DNA from: Gammaproteobacteria bacterium
GTDB taxonomy: Bacteria > Pseudomonadota > Gammaproteobacteria > Coxiellales > Coxiellaceae
Direction: 5' to 3'
NCBI GenBank assembly: GCA_030429175.1
Contig: JAUIDD010000001.1
Span: 108,268-172,267, forward strand
Length of the DNA stretch: 64,000 bases
The notes under the pieces are model-generated. The model was given only the letters and a program-made list of their open reading frames with translations. It did no database searches and was not told the origin of the DNA. The position numbers were made by a program, and so were the translations under genes. Shown piece after piece: positions 18,701 to 26,986 of the stretch; position 1 is the stretch's first letter, and every line of letters begins with the position of its first letter.

Positions 18701-19674
18701 ACAGCGACTGTCTCTACCAATCACCACGTTTTTATCTACAACAATTGTGGAGCGAAACCAGCTATCGTATTCAACGCTTACGTGATAACCCTGAGTGTGC
18801 TGATGCGGAATTTGAAAATATCGCCCAGCAAGATGACCCTGGTTTAACTGTTCACTTAAGCTTTAATCCACAAGAGAATATAGTGGCACATTTATCCAGC
18901 CGCCCACGTGTAGCGATCTTGCGTGAGCAAGGTGTTAACGGTCATATGGAGATGGCAGCGGCGTTTGATGCAGCAGGTTTCGAGCCAATCGACGTGCATA
19001 TGACCGATGTGATGGCTCAGAAAGGATACTTAGATACGTTTGTTGGTTTAGCTGCTTGTGGTGGCTTTTCTTATGGCGATGTCCTGGGTGCTGGTCGTGG
19101 TTGGGCGCAATCGATTTTGCAACATCCAGAATTGCGTGAACAATTCCAGACATTTTTCGAACGTGAAGATACATTTACATTAGGTGTGTGTAACGGTTGT
19201 CAGATGTTATCACAATTAAAATCGATTATTCCAGGCGCCGCGCATTGGCCATCATTTCAGCGAAATCATTCAGAGCAGTTTGAAGCACGCTTATCTTTGG
19301 TACGTGTTGAAGAAAATAATTCTATCTTTATGCATGGTATGGTCGGTAGTGTATTACCTATTGTGGTATCACACGGTGAAGGACGGGCTAAGTTCGACTC
19401 GATTAACACATTGTCGCAAGCGACAACCGATAAGCTGGTCGCACTACGTTATGTTGATCATCAACATCAAACCACCGAGCGTTACCCGTATAATCCGAAT
19501 GGTAGCCATCAAGGTATTACTGGCCTAACCTCTAAAGATGGACGTGTACTGATCATGATGCCACATCCAGAACGTATCTACCGCACCGTGCAGCATAGCT
19601 GGCATCCGCGTGAATGGGGTGAGGATGGCCCTTGGTTGCGTATGTTTAGAAATGCACGTTTGTGGATTGAATGA
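15781..19674 (+). CDS. purL: Phosphoribosylformylglycinamidine synthase
   Basis: Large single-chain FGAM synthase, the glutamine-dependent fourth step of de novo purine synthesis. The 1297 residues equal the usual gammaproteobacterial length. Seen are the FGAM synthase motifs VNSEHCRHK, KVETHNHPTAI and GAATGSGGEIRDE, a second synthetase half with the HDRSDGGLLA block, and the C-terminal glutaminase domain with FSYGDVLGAGRGWA, the nucleophile Cys in GVCNGCQML near residue 1137, and MMPHPER. The gene stands alone behind its own promoter. Together with guaBA it indicates an intact purine pathway. Confidence 0.97.
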   Translation: MLYLQGQPAFTPFRIEKLQSQIVSIPLDVDRMEVLETFFVSESEPLTEAESVRLAMLLRDSQPQSPPMQRAYLCFWVVPRVGTISPWSSKATDILRICGLTQVARVEHGRYYEFPDIGLTQITKSQFSHLLALCHDPLTETVIVDPAKFSEIFAKTAPEPLVEIDVMDGGKAALITVNEALGLALSDKELDYLLLTYQSLERNPTDVELMMFAQVNSEHCRHKVFNAKWWIDGKEKKSTLFDMIRNTYKLNPDQALVAYSDNAAVLKGHKANRLLIDERNHVYIHREEVAHIVLKVETHNHPTAIAPYAGAATGSGGEIRDEAATGRGAFSKAGLCGFSVSHLHIPEFNQPWETDIGKPKNMASALDIMLQGPIGAASFNNEFGRPNICGYFRSFEMCIDGYCGREYRGYHKPIMIAGGIGQIRDSQVQKQSIPQAAKLVVLGGPGMAIGLGGGAASSRAASDDNQSLDFASVQRANPEMQRRCQEVISSCRDLGVLNPILSIHDVGAGGLCNAMPELVESDGKGALIHLRDILIDEPGMSPLEIWCNESQERFVLAINSELLPAFEMVCKRERCPFSVVGEATVAEELIVDDSHFENKPIDLPMAALFEKMPQMQCETEHAESTHKPFVTDYIVLSEAIERVLQFPVVASKRFLITIGDRSVGGMVSRDQMVGPWQVAVSDVAVTTTDFKGNQGEAMAMGERAPIALLHPAASARMAVAEAITNIASAPIESLSQIALSANWMSAVKEIGEGAALYDAVQAIGEGLCPELGISIPVGKDSLSMQARWQAEDGERKVTSPLSLVITAAAPVSDVRRVLTPELNIQLSESRLLLIDLGGGCNALGGSALAQTYAKLGGQPPDVDNSKLLKQFFNLIQELNKAALIHAYHDRSDGGLLATVCEMMFASHCGVILDLSALSGDAIPLLFNEELGAVVQVDLKQLPQVMQLCEQHGLRQKVTIIGEINQLDELVIVKNSDCLYQSPRFYLQQLWSETSYRIQRLRDNPECADAEFENIAQQDDPGLTVHLSFNPQENIVAHLSSRPRVAILREQGVNGHMEMAAAFDAAGFEPIDVHMTDVMAQKGYLDTFVGLAACGGFSYGDVLGAGRGWAQSILQHPELREQFQTFFEREDTFTLGVCNGCQMLSQLKSIIPGAAHWPSFQRNHSEQFEARLSLVRVEENNSIFMHGMVGSVLPIVVSHGEGRAKFDSINTLSQATTDKLVALRYVDHQHQTTERYPYNPNGSHQGITGLTSKDGRVLIMMPHPERIYRTVQHSWHPREWGEDGPWLRMFRNARLWIE

Positions 19675-19712
19675 TTTTTAGGTTCAGCTCTGAGTTTCAA
19701 AGATACAAGCTT

Positions 19713-20018
19713 CTAGGACTTATGTCTGTGCTCAAGATCGCAGATAGGCTTATCGGTAAAGAGGTAGTCTTTAAGTTCTTTATCGAAGCGGGGATCTTGG
19801 CGTCGAATCCACTCAAGAACCATGGCAGCATGTTCTTTTTCTTCGTCACGATTATGTGCAAGGATAGCGCGTAGTTCGTCATTTTTGCACGCATCAACGC
19901 GTTGGTTATACCAGTCTACGGCTTCGAGTTCTTCCATCAATGAACTGATTGCGCGATGCATATCGCGGGTTTCGTCCGAGATTTCATCGATGGGTTCGTG
20001 GTAGCCTTCGTTTGCCAT
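19713..20018 (-). CDS. Encapsulated-ferritin-like (EncFtn family) protein
   Basis: A 101-residue all-helical protein of the encapsulated ferritin family, small ferroxidases that form annular decamers and usually sit inside encapsulin nanocompartments. The family pattern is clear: HRAISSLMEELEAVDWYNQR, then NDELRAILAHNRDEEKEHAAM and LEWIRR. By alignment, Glu30, Glu60 and His63 correspond to the known iron ligands, and Trp36/Tyr37 follow at the expected spacing. The C-terminus (DKPICDLEHRHKS) has no recognisable encapsulin-docking peptide, and no encapsulin shell gene lies in the window. The downstream neighbour on the same strand is a protease-like gene with no obvious link. The family call is strong; its setting is unusual. 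Confidence 0.85.
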   Translation of the reverse strand: MANEGYHEPIDEISDETRDMHRAISSLMEELEAVDWYNQRVDACKNDELRAILAHNRDEEKEHAAMVLEWIRRQDPRFDKELKDYLFTDKPICDLEHRHKS

Positions 20019-20083
20019 GAATATGGTCCTTTATTTTGGAGAAAAACTTACTATAGCGTTAAACCCAAACCTGTGCAACTGAG

Positions 20084-21841
20084 CTAGTGCACGGGCGACG
20101 ATGGGCGAGAGAACACGCGTAGTGTATCCTCTGGTTTTCTTGTTTCAGTGGCACAGCTACCAAATAAACTAGAGCTGTTTTTGGATACGGACGGCATGCC
20201 CTCAATACGAGTTTCGGCGCCAGCTGTATTTTCTTCTATCGGTTTGCTACTGCTTGTCTCTACTGAAGTGCCGTCTGGGTCAAAAACTTGCCAGTCATCA
20301 TCATCCGCCGAATCAAGAGTAGTAACTGAAGCTGATTTTTTATTCTTTTGATTTTGTATATAGATGCCAGTAGCAATAGCTGCGCTACCACCAACAGCAC
20401 TGGCAGTGGCAATGGTGCCGGTTGTGGTGCTAATAGCTGTACCTGTTGCTAAGGCACTTGTTGTGATGCCCGCACTTACAGTACCCAATGCTGCTGCAAC
20501 AGCAGGGATAGTCGTGCCAAGTGAGGCTAAGATCACTGCAGTCCAGCCGACAACTGTAATCAACGCTGATCCTACAACGGCAATGCTACCAGCGAAATTA
20601 CCTTTGAATCCATATTTTCTGATCATATTTTCACGCCAACCTTTGGCTGCCTTCAAACTTTTTAAAGGAGATGAAAGTGGGCGTAGCAATAAGGTGCGGG
20701 TGTATTGCGCGAGTTTTTTAAGACAATATAAGCTAAGTAAGGCAAATGACGTGCCTGCTCGTTTTAAAGGGTTATTGCGGTTTACTGTCATTAGTTTGTC
20801 ACGTAAAAATTGGCTACCGAGCTCTACTGATTTAGGTAAGAATTCACAGAAAAACTTTGGTAAAAAACTAACAGCATTGATTAATGTGCTATTGTGTGAA
20901 TAAGTATCATGCCATGCACTAGCAAGAATATTGCTGCTTTTGTTCCAAAATTCGAACACAGCACTAAGCATAGTAGTTATGTTTTCGTAATTTTCTCTTT
21001 CTATGCCAGTTGGCATATCATAAGCTCTCTTGAACATTATGCTGTGTTGCGAATCTTGCAGTATTTTTTGCGCATGGCTTACAGGGGATTCTGAGAGCTG
21101 ATTTATTTTTTGGCGTATGAGTTGTGGGGTAATGGCATTAATATTACCCCGCCTTTTGATTAAAATATCTAAGACAATTTTACTGAGTGTTAGTACTTGG
21201 TAGCCGCATGTCACTTCATCAGCAAAAGATTGCCTGTCAGTAATAATTTTTTTAAATTTGTAGTCTTTAAAAAATTCGTGTGCTTTAAATTTTTTCTCTA
21301 CTTTGCGTGACATAGCCTTGGCAGGTTGATATTTGGAGTCGATGTAAAGAATTTGCTGAGATTCTATATCGATAACAGTCAAAGCAATATGCTGTTCCAT
21401 AGCGCTATCAATAATGGGTATTACAAAAATTCCCCTAGCGGGTTGACCAACTTTGGAGTAGAGTGCATTGAATAATTTGCCAAAATCATTATTTTGACCT
21501 AGTTCTTCATCATCCGCTTTATCTGGTGAGGGTAGTTTTCCATCTCGGTTGGTAAATACGATGATTTTACCCTCAACTTTTCTTGTATAGGCATGAGAAG
21601 GAAACGTATTTACTATCGAAACGAGATAATTATTTCTTTCTGGCGAAAATTCAGTGACGGGATCTAAAGTATGAGTTGCCCCAGCAATAGAGTCAATCCA
21701 CTTACCCTGAGGACCACATCTCCCATCCGGAAGCTTCCATCCCTCACCCCAAACCCACCGAGCGCCAACCCACTCAGCACCAATAAAAGCAAAGCCATGC
21801 ATAGTTTGGGCACTTGTTAATTGCTTTAATTTACGTCTCAT
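20084..21841 (-). CDS. Putative effector: C48 (Ulp1/SENP)-like cysteine protease with hydrophobic C-terminal region
   Basis: A 585-residue protein. Residues 145-215 carry the Ulp1-type triad: His151 in QHIALTVIDI, Asp168 in LYIDSK exactly 17 residues later as in yeast Ulp1, the oxyanion Gln204, and Cys212 in DEVTCGYQVL. This fold removes SUMO, Nedd8 or ubiquitin, or acetylates, in eukaryotic cells. Residues about 414-492 are long hydrophobic alanine/glycine/threonine-rich helices that could insert in a host membrane. The last 90 residues are polar and probably disordered. There is no signal peptide, so secretion by a type IV system is plausible, by analogy with Legionella and Coxiella effectors. 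ATG 21841, with GAGTGGG upstream, is preferred to GTG 21850. Confidence 0.65.
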   Translation of the reverse strand: MRRKLKQLTSAQTMHGFAFIGAEWVGARWVWGEGWKLPDGRCGPQGKWIDSIAGATHTLDPVTEFSPERNNYLVSIVNTFPSHAYTRKVEGKIIVFTNRDGKLPSPDKADDEELGQNNDFGKLFNALYSKVGQPARGIFVIPIIDSAMEQHIALTVIDIESQQILYIDSKYQPAKAMSRKVEKKFKAHEFFKDYKFKKIITDRQSFADEVTCGYQVLTLSKIVLDILIKRRGNINAITPQLIRQKINQLSESPVSHAQKILQDSQHSIMFKRAYDMPTGIERENYENITTMLSAVFEFWNKSSNILASAWHDTYSHNSTLINAVSFLPKFFCEFLPKSVELGSQFLRDKLMTVNRNNPLKRAGTSFALLSLYCLKKLAQYTRTLLLRPLSSPLKSLKAAKGWRENMIRKYGFKGNFAGSIAVVGSALITVVGWTAVILASLGTTIPAVAAALGTVSAGITTSALATGTAISTTTGTIATASAVGGSAAIATGIYIQNQKNKKSASVTTLDSADDDDWQVFDPDGTSVETSSSKPIEENTAGAETRIEGMPSVSKNSSSLFGSCATETRKPEDTLRVFSRPSSPVH

Positions 21842-21938
21842 ATATCCCACTCGCTTTTCGTCCGTGAGGCAATTATATCATTCAAATATTAAAGTAAAAT
21901 GAATTCACTCGTGTATCTGTTTAACGCATTGTTTTATT

Positions 21939-23054
21939 TCACTGTAGGCTTGTGATGAGTGCCTGCAAAAACCGTGCTGCTTCACCACCAGTAATCGCGC
22001 GGTGGTCAACGGTTAGCGAAAGAGGAATGACTTTATGCACGGCTGGTTGGCCGTTTTCGGCAACGACAGCATCTCTTAATTTACCAATTGCAACGATCGC
22101 AGTCATTGGAGGTAGGATGATCGGTGTAGCATAACGCCCGGCGATAGTGCCAAAATTTGAGACGAGTATGGTGGCACCTTGTAGTGCTGCTTGTGGTAGG
22201 GTTTTTTCTTGTGCTTGTACTTTATATTCGTTAATGATTGTACGTAGTTGTTCATCGCTTTGGTTGCCAATATCTTTAAGCACCGGTACGTATAAGCCGT
22301 GTGGTGTGTCGACTGCAAGACCAATGTTTACCTGTTCGTTATATTTGTAAGCCATTTTTTTACCATCGAAATACGCATTTAACATCGGTTCAGCCTTGCA
22401 TGCAGCTGCTACAGCGCGGAGTGTGCGGATCGTGATGTTGTCTGTGCCATACCAAGCTTGGATATCAGCATCATCGGTTATCGTAACCGGTACAACATCC
22501 CGATGTGATTGTGTCATGCTGAGAATCATTGCGCGGCGCACGCCAGGAAGTTGTTCGAAGCCGGCTTCAAGTGGTGTGTCAGCGGTTTTAGAGGATATGG
22601 ATTTTAATGTTTGCATGGTAATGCGCTCACTATGTGTGGCAACGTTTTCAAGGTCAATACCACGACGACGCGCCAATGCGCGCACCGCAGGACTTGCTAT
22701 GCGTTCGGTAACAATAGCACCGCTAAATGTATCATCCGTTAATACCTCATCACCCGTGGTAATATTGCCGACGACTGTGCCTTGATCCTGGCGTGTTTCA
22801 GCTGGTTGATCTGTTTCATTATCACCTGCAAAACCAATTAACGGTTCACCAGTACAAATCGTGTCACCATCTTTACCAAATAGTTTTTCAACCGTACCAT
22901 CAAATGCGGCGGGTACATCGACGAGTGCTTTAGCAGTTTCAACAGAAACGATTGGCTGATCAGTTTTAACTGTATCACCGACTTTGACATACCATTCACG
23001 AATTTGTGCATCGGGTAGGCCTTCGCCAAGGTCGGGTAATAGAAATAATTTCAT
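21939..23054 (-). CDS. Dihydrolipoamide acyltransferase (E2) of a 2-oxoacid dehydrogenase complex
   Basis: E2 core of a pyruvate or branched-chain 2-oxoacid dehydrogenase. The 371-residue protein has an N-terminal lipoyl domain (lysine in VETAKAL near residue 43), a peripheral-subunit-binding domain (SPAVRALARRRGIDL near 125), and a C-terminal catalytic domain ending in the active-site His motif DHRAITGGEAARF. Only one lipoyl domain is present. The ATG overlaps the E1-beta stop (ATGA), so the E1-alpha, E1-beta and E2 genes are translationally coupled. No E3 (dihydrolipoamide dehydrogenase) gene follows, so it must be supplied elsewhere. The adjacent leucine-dehydrogenase gene favours branched-chain substrates (bkdB-like), but a pdhC role is possible. 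Confidence 0.88.
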   Translation of the reverse strand: MKLFLLPDLGEGLPDAQIREWYVKVGDTVKTDQPIVSVETAKALVDVPAAFDGTVEKLFGKDGDTICTGEPLIGFAGDNETDQPAETRQDQGTVVGNITTGDEVLTDDTFSGAIVTERIASPAVRALARRRGIDLENVATHSERITMQTLKSISSKTADTPLEAGFEQLPGVRRAMILSMTQSHRDVVPVTITDDADIQAWYGTDNITIRTLRAVAAACKAEPMLNAYFDGKKMAYKYNEQVNIGLAVDTPHGLYVPVLKDIGNQSDEQLRTIINEYKVQAQEKTLPQAALQGATILVSNFGTIAGRYATPIILPPMTAIVAIGKLRDAVVAENGQPAVHKVIPLSLTVDHRAITGGEAARFLQALITSLQ

Positions 23055-24034
23055 AAGCACTCCATAATATTATCTACGGCATCAATCACTCTTTTTACCG
23101 TTGGCATATAGCGTTTTTCATTTTTATAGTAGGGCATCACCGTATCATAACCACTGACACGCTGTATTGGTGCGTCGAGTAGATCAAAGGCATACTCGGA
23201 TAGCTGTGCGGCAATTTCTGCTGCAACACCACAGTTACGTGGTGCTTCACTGACAATCACACAGCGCTTGGTTTTTTCGACTGACTGTAAAATGGTTTCG
23301 ATATCAAGCGGAGATACAGTTGCCACATCAATCACTTCGGCATGAATACCAAGTGCTTCAAGCTCGGTTGCTGCTTGCAAAGTTTCGGTAATCATCGCAC
23401 CCCAGCTAACTAACGTGATATCGCTCCCTTCTCGCAATACAAAACATTGATCGAGTGGTAGCGCCTGCCCATTATCAGCAACGACTTGCTTGTGTAGACG
23501 ATATATGCGTTTTGGCTCTAAAAAGACAACCGGATCAGGGCTGCGAATGCTGGCAAGTAATAAACCGTAAGCACGTGCGGGTGATGACGGAATCACAACA
23601 CGTATGCCGGGAATATGTGCGAATAAAGTTTCGGTGCTTTCAGAGTGATGTTCGGGTGCGTGAATGCCACCACCATACGGTGCCCGAAAAACAATCGGAC
23701 AATGCAGACGGCCGCGAGTACGGTGGCGCATGCGTGAGGCGTGAGAAATAATATGGTCAAAAGCCGAATAGATGAAGCCCATAAACTGAAACTCAGCAAT
23801 CGGTTTTAGACCTTGAGTTGCCATGCCAATACTGAGACCCGCAATCATCGACTCGGCCAATGGTGTATCGATCACGCGTTGTTCACCGAATTTTTCAAGT
23901 AGACCAACTGTCGTGCGAAATACACCACCATTAGTCGCAATATCTTCACCGAAGATTAATACATTGTCATCGTGCGCCATTTCATAGGCGATAGCTTGTG
24001 TCACAGCTTCTGCTAGCGTAATCGGTTGGCTCAT
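23051..24034 (-). CDS. 2-oxoacid dehydrogenase E1 component, beta subunit
   Basis: Beta subunit of the thiamine-diphosphate-dependent E1 of a branched-chain or pyruvate dehydrogenase, 327 residues. Recognisable blocks are VLIFGEDIATNGGVFRTT, RVIDTPLAESMIAGLSIGMA, the PYGGGIHAPEHHSES block with HxPExH character, and a transketolase C-terminal domain (DITLVSWGAM). Its start overlaps the E1-alpha stop by four bases. Confidence 0.92.
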   Translation of the reverse strand: MSQPITLAEAVTQAIAYEMAHDDNVLIFGEDIATNGGVFRTTVGLLEKFGEQRVIDTPLAESMIAGLSIGMATQGLKPIAEFQFMGFIYSAFDHIISHASRMRHRTRGRLHCPIVFRAPYGGGIHAPEHHSESTETLFAHIPGIRVVIPSSPARAYGLLLASIRSPDPVVFLEPKRIYRLHKQVVADNGQALPLDQCFVLREGSDITLVSWGAMITETLQAATELEALGIHAEVIDVATVSPLDIETILQSVEKTKRCVIVSEAPRNCGVAAEIAAQLSEYAFDLLDAPIQRVSGYDTVMPYYKNEKRYMPTVKRVIDAVDNIMECL

Positions 24035-25095
24035 TGACTAAAATCCTCAATGTGATCGCGTTGTTCGAGATGTGATTGTGGTAGTTCTGCAAATAAAAAG
24101 TCAATCATATCTGTTGGTGCTTGGGGTTTCTGGCTGAGGTAAACATTAACTGCTTGGTCAATCACACGTTGGCATTCTTCGATTAGATGTTGTTCTTGGT
24201 CTTCTGACCATCGATTTTTGCATTCAAGATGACGACGTAATCTTAATATAGGTTCTTGTTGCCAAGCAGCATCTAATTCATTTTTATCACGATAACGTGA
24301 TGCATCATCAGCAGTGGTATGATCACTTAAACGGTAAGTTAACATTTCTATCAATGTGGGGCCATCACCTGCACGTGCGCGTTCGAGTGCTTGTTGCATA
24401 ATACTAATCACGGCAACGATATCGTTACCATCAATTTGAACCCCTTCCATACCAGCAGCAATTGCTTTTTGTGCAATCGTTTTGCTGCCTGTCTGTTTGT
24501 GACGCGGTACTGAAATTGCCCATTGGTTATTTATCGAGACAAACACAACCGGTAGCTGCCAGCATCCTGCAACATTAAGCGCTTCGTAAAAGTCACCTTT
24601 AGATGTACCACCATCGCCGATAGTAGTTACAGTTGCGCGTTGTTGTTGACGTAGTTTCATGGCGTAGGCAACACCGCAAGCGTGTAAACATTGGGTTGCA
24701 ATGGGTACACATACCGGTAAATCTTCGCGATTGTTGGCATGATCACTACCACGTTCATCACCACCCCAATAGGATAAAATTTCTGACATTTTAACGCCAC
24801 GCATCATTGAAGTACCTTGATCACGGTAATAAGGGCATAAGACATCAGACTTAGTCATGCTATAACCGATACCAATGGCTGCAGCTTCTTGACCAGTCGC
24901 TGCTGGAAAAGTGCCGAGCTTACCTGTGCGTTGTAGATTAACTGCTTTATTATCAAAGGCACGGGTGAGTACCATCTGCTTATACAGGCCTACTAATATC
25001 TCATCGGTGATAGTATTGGGAAATGGATTGACAACTTCACCATCACTATTGAGATATTGTAAGTAATCAATTTTAAATTCAGTTACAGTATTCAT
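24031..25095 (-). CDS. 2-oxoacid dehydrogenase E1 component, alpha subunit
   Basis: Alpha subunit of the E1 enzyme, 354 residues. The thiamine diphosphate motif runs from TIGDGGTSKGDFYEALN to NNQWAISVP near residues 175-210. The phosphorylation-loop region reads YRLSDHTTADDASRYR, closest to branched-chain 2-oxoacid dehydrogenases. It lies four bases after the upstream dehydrogenase gene, so the four genes form one operon that would convert branched-chain amino acids to acyl-CoA, useful for branched fatty acid primers or energy. Confidence 0.92.
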   Translation of the reverse strand: MNTVTEFKIDYLQYLNSDGEVVNPFPNTITDEILVGLYKQMVLTRAFDNKAVNLQRTGKLGTFPAATGQEAAAIGIGYSMTKSDVLCPYYRDQGTSMMRGVKMSEILSYWGGDERGSDHANNREDLPVCVPIATQCLHACGVAYAMKLRQQQRATVTTIGDGGTSKGDFYEALNVAGCWQLPVVFVSINNQWAISVPRHKQTGSKTIAQKAIAAGMEGVQIDGNDIVAVISIMQQALERARAGDGPTLIEMLTYRLSDHTTADDASRYRDKNELDAAWQQEPILRLRRHLECKNRWSEDQEQHLIEECQRVIDQAVNVYLSQKPQAPTDMIDFLFAELPQSHLEQRDHIEDFSQ

Positions 25096-25099
25096 AGCG

Positions 25100-26176
25100 T
25101 TAACCTATGCGTTCGATGGCGAGTTGCTGTGCAATTACATTAGTCGGTGCATTATTTTTTGCTGCTCGCTCAAAAAGTTCTAAACACTTATCGTAAATGC
25201 GCATTGTATGTGCGCGTGCTAACTCAGGATCGTTGGTGTCATACACCAATGCTGCATTAATCAGACCACCTGCATTGATTAAAAAATCTGGCGCAAACAA
25301 AATATCTTTATTTTTTATAATAGCGCCATATTTAATGTGCGCTAATTGATTATTAGCAGAGCCAGCAATAATCTTGCAACGCAGGCGATTGATGGAGTCA
25401 AGGGTTAAGCAACCACCAAGTGCGCAAGGTGCAAAGACATCGCATTCTGTATGATAGATATCGTCAACAGAAACGGCATTGGCATTAAAATTTTCAACAC
25501 AGCGCATCACTTGCTTTTCATTAGGATCACAAATGCTGATATGCGCACCACGTTCATGTAATAAAGCACACAAGGCATAACCAACATGGCCTGCACCTTG
25601 AATCGCAACATGTATGTTTTGTAAATTATCTTTATCATATTTAAATAATACCGCTGCCTCAATACCACGTAATACGCCAAGTGCCGTATGTGTCGCTGGA
25701 TCACCATGGCCTGCGTGAACGGTTGCAGCGCCGATAACGTAGGGCGTCCGTGTGGCGATAATATCCATTTCTGCAGTGGACGTGCCGACATCTATGGCAG
25801 TAATATAGCGGCCATTTTGTTCATGCACAAAGTCGCCAAATGAACGAAACAACGCCTCACGATCATTTACTTTTTTAGGTTGCACGATAACAGATTTACC
25901 ACCACCATGTGGCAGTTCGTTAATTGCCGCCTTAAGAGTCATCATATGTGCGAGTTGTAGTGCGTCTTTTAAGGCTAGCCCCGATGTTTTGTACGGATAG
26001 AAACGGCAGCCACCAAGCGCTGGGCCACGACTGGTGTTGTGAATGGCAATGATCGCATATAGACCTGTTTTATGATCCATTTTGGTGTGCAGATCGCCAA
26101 AGCCAAGCATTTTGGCATAACGTATTAACGCTTCGTAAGCGTAATTTTTGTACGATTTTTTAGGTTTGAGTATCAA
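25100..26176 (-). CDS. Leucine dehydrogenase (Glu/Leu/Phe/Val dehydrogenase family)
   Basis: NAD-dependent oxidative deamination of leucine and related amino acids to 2-oxoacids, feeding the adjacent 2-oxoacid dehydrogenase. The 358-residue protein shows HNTSRGPALGGCRFYPY, the catalytic lysine in PHGGGKSVIVQP, the DVGTS block and the Rossmann motif GAGHVGYALC near 195. The start is uncertain: a TTG at 26176 with AAGG upstream fits the reading frame, whereas the first in-frame ATG (26110) lacks a ribosome site but gives a more typical N-terminus. Confidence 0.88.
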   Translation of the reverse strand: MILKPKKSYKNYAYEALIRYAKMLGFGDLHTKMDHKTGLYAIIAIHNTSRGPALGGCRFYPYKTSGLALKDALQLAHMMTLKAAINELPHGGGKSVIVQPKKVNDREALFRSFGDFVHEQNGRYITAIDVGTSTAEMDIIATRTPYVIGAATVHAGHGDPATHTALGVLRGIEAAVLFKYDKDNLQNIHVAIQGAGHVGYALCALLHERGAHISICDPNEKQVMRCVENFNANAVSVDDIYHTECDVFAPCALGGCLTLDSINRLRCKIIAGSANNQLAHIKYGAIIKNKDILFAPDFLINAGGLINAALVYDTNDPELARAHTMRIYDKCLELFERAAKNNAPTNVIAQQLAIERIG

Positions 26177-26214
26177 GAATCATGACCTTGTATCTAAAAA
26201 GAGGCCACATTCTA

Positions 26215-26907
26215 TCAGTATTTGGGTGAAGGGTGAAGTTCAAGCTTTTTTGAATGTTGATGCGGCGAACGTCTGCGCATAAATAACCCTTGATCATATT
26301 TGCTGGGAATATGTTGGTTGGATCGTCGCAGTTTGGGTGGTGTGAGTATAGTAACGGTTTCTCCTTGTTCGAGTTCGGGTGTTTTTGTGTCACTTCTTGT
26401 AGCGGGTGGGTCAAGACAATGGTCTGGTGCATGTTTTGTCAGATAATCGAGATAATTATTAGAAGCAGCATCCAGTTTGTTAATTGTTTTTAATAGGAAT
26501 TCTTTGATAGGCCAATTGAATAGTAATTCATTAATTTTGGCAAGGCTTTCGATTTGCTTTTTTGGGGGAGATTTTTTAATTGGATATTTTACTTGCCCGG
26601 AGATTTGAAAATGCACAACGCCACATGTTGGTCTAACACTGTCGATATGTTGCATGCCAGGCACATGGCGTGGTGTTTGACCTAGCATAGCAGCACAAAA
26701 ATCACCAAGTAATTTTGCTTGTTCAAGTTTGTATTTAAATGTTTTGTGAAATCGACGGATGATCTCTGCATGTTGTTGGCCAGATTTTGTCGCAAGCCAG
26801 TGATCGATGTGAGTTCCACAGATAAGGCCATCGATAATCAGTTGGCGCTTGGAGACAATATCTTGAATAAGACTTTGTTCATCTATTTCTTGTTTGTGTC
26901 GTGACAT
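26215..26907 (-). CDS. Hypothetical protein, no family recognised
   Basis: A 230-residue soluble protein with AGGAG nine bases before the ATG at 26907. The N-terminal half is helical and mixed charged (QSLIQDIVSKRQLIIDGL, and an AEIIRRFHKTFKYKLEQAKLL region). The last 70 residues are proline- and basic-rich, ending in clusters such as LFMRRRSPHQHSKK, and look disordered. There is no signal peptide or membrane helix. It sits between the leucine dehydrogenase operon and a divergently transcribed phosphodiesterase, isolated like the other effector-like genes here. A secreted effector role is possible but unsupported by any domain. Confidence 0.6.
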   Translation of the reverse strand: MSRHKQEIDEQSLIQDIVSKRQLIIDGLICGTHIDHWLATKSGQQHAEIIRRFHKTFKYKLEQAKLLGDFCAAMLGQTPRHVPGMQHIDSVRPTCGVVHFQISGQVKYPIKKSPPKKQIESLAKINELLFNWPIKEFLLKTINKLDAASNNYLDYLTKHAPDHCLDPPATRSDTKTPELEQGETVTILTPPKLRRSNQHIPSKYDQGLFMRRRSPHQHSKKLELHPSPKY

Positions 26908-26986
26908 CTTCAATTTCTCCTAAATTTTTGTGTAATGTAGTATATGCCTGCTATTCATAAGTTTGCAAATTAGTTATAATTGGCGC

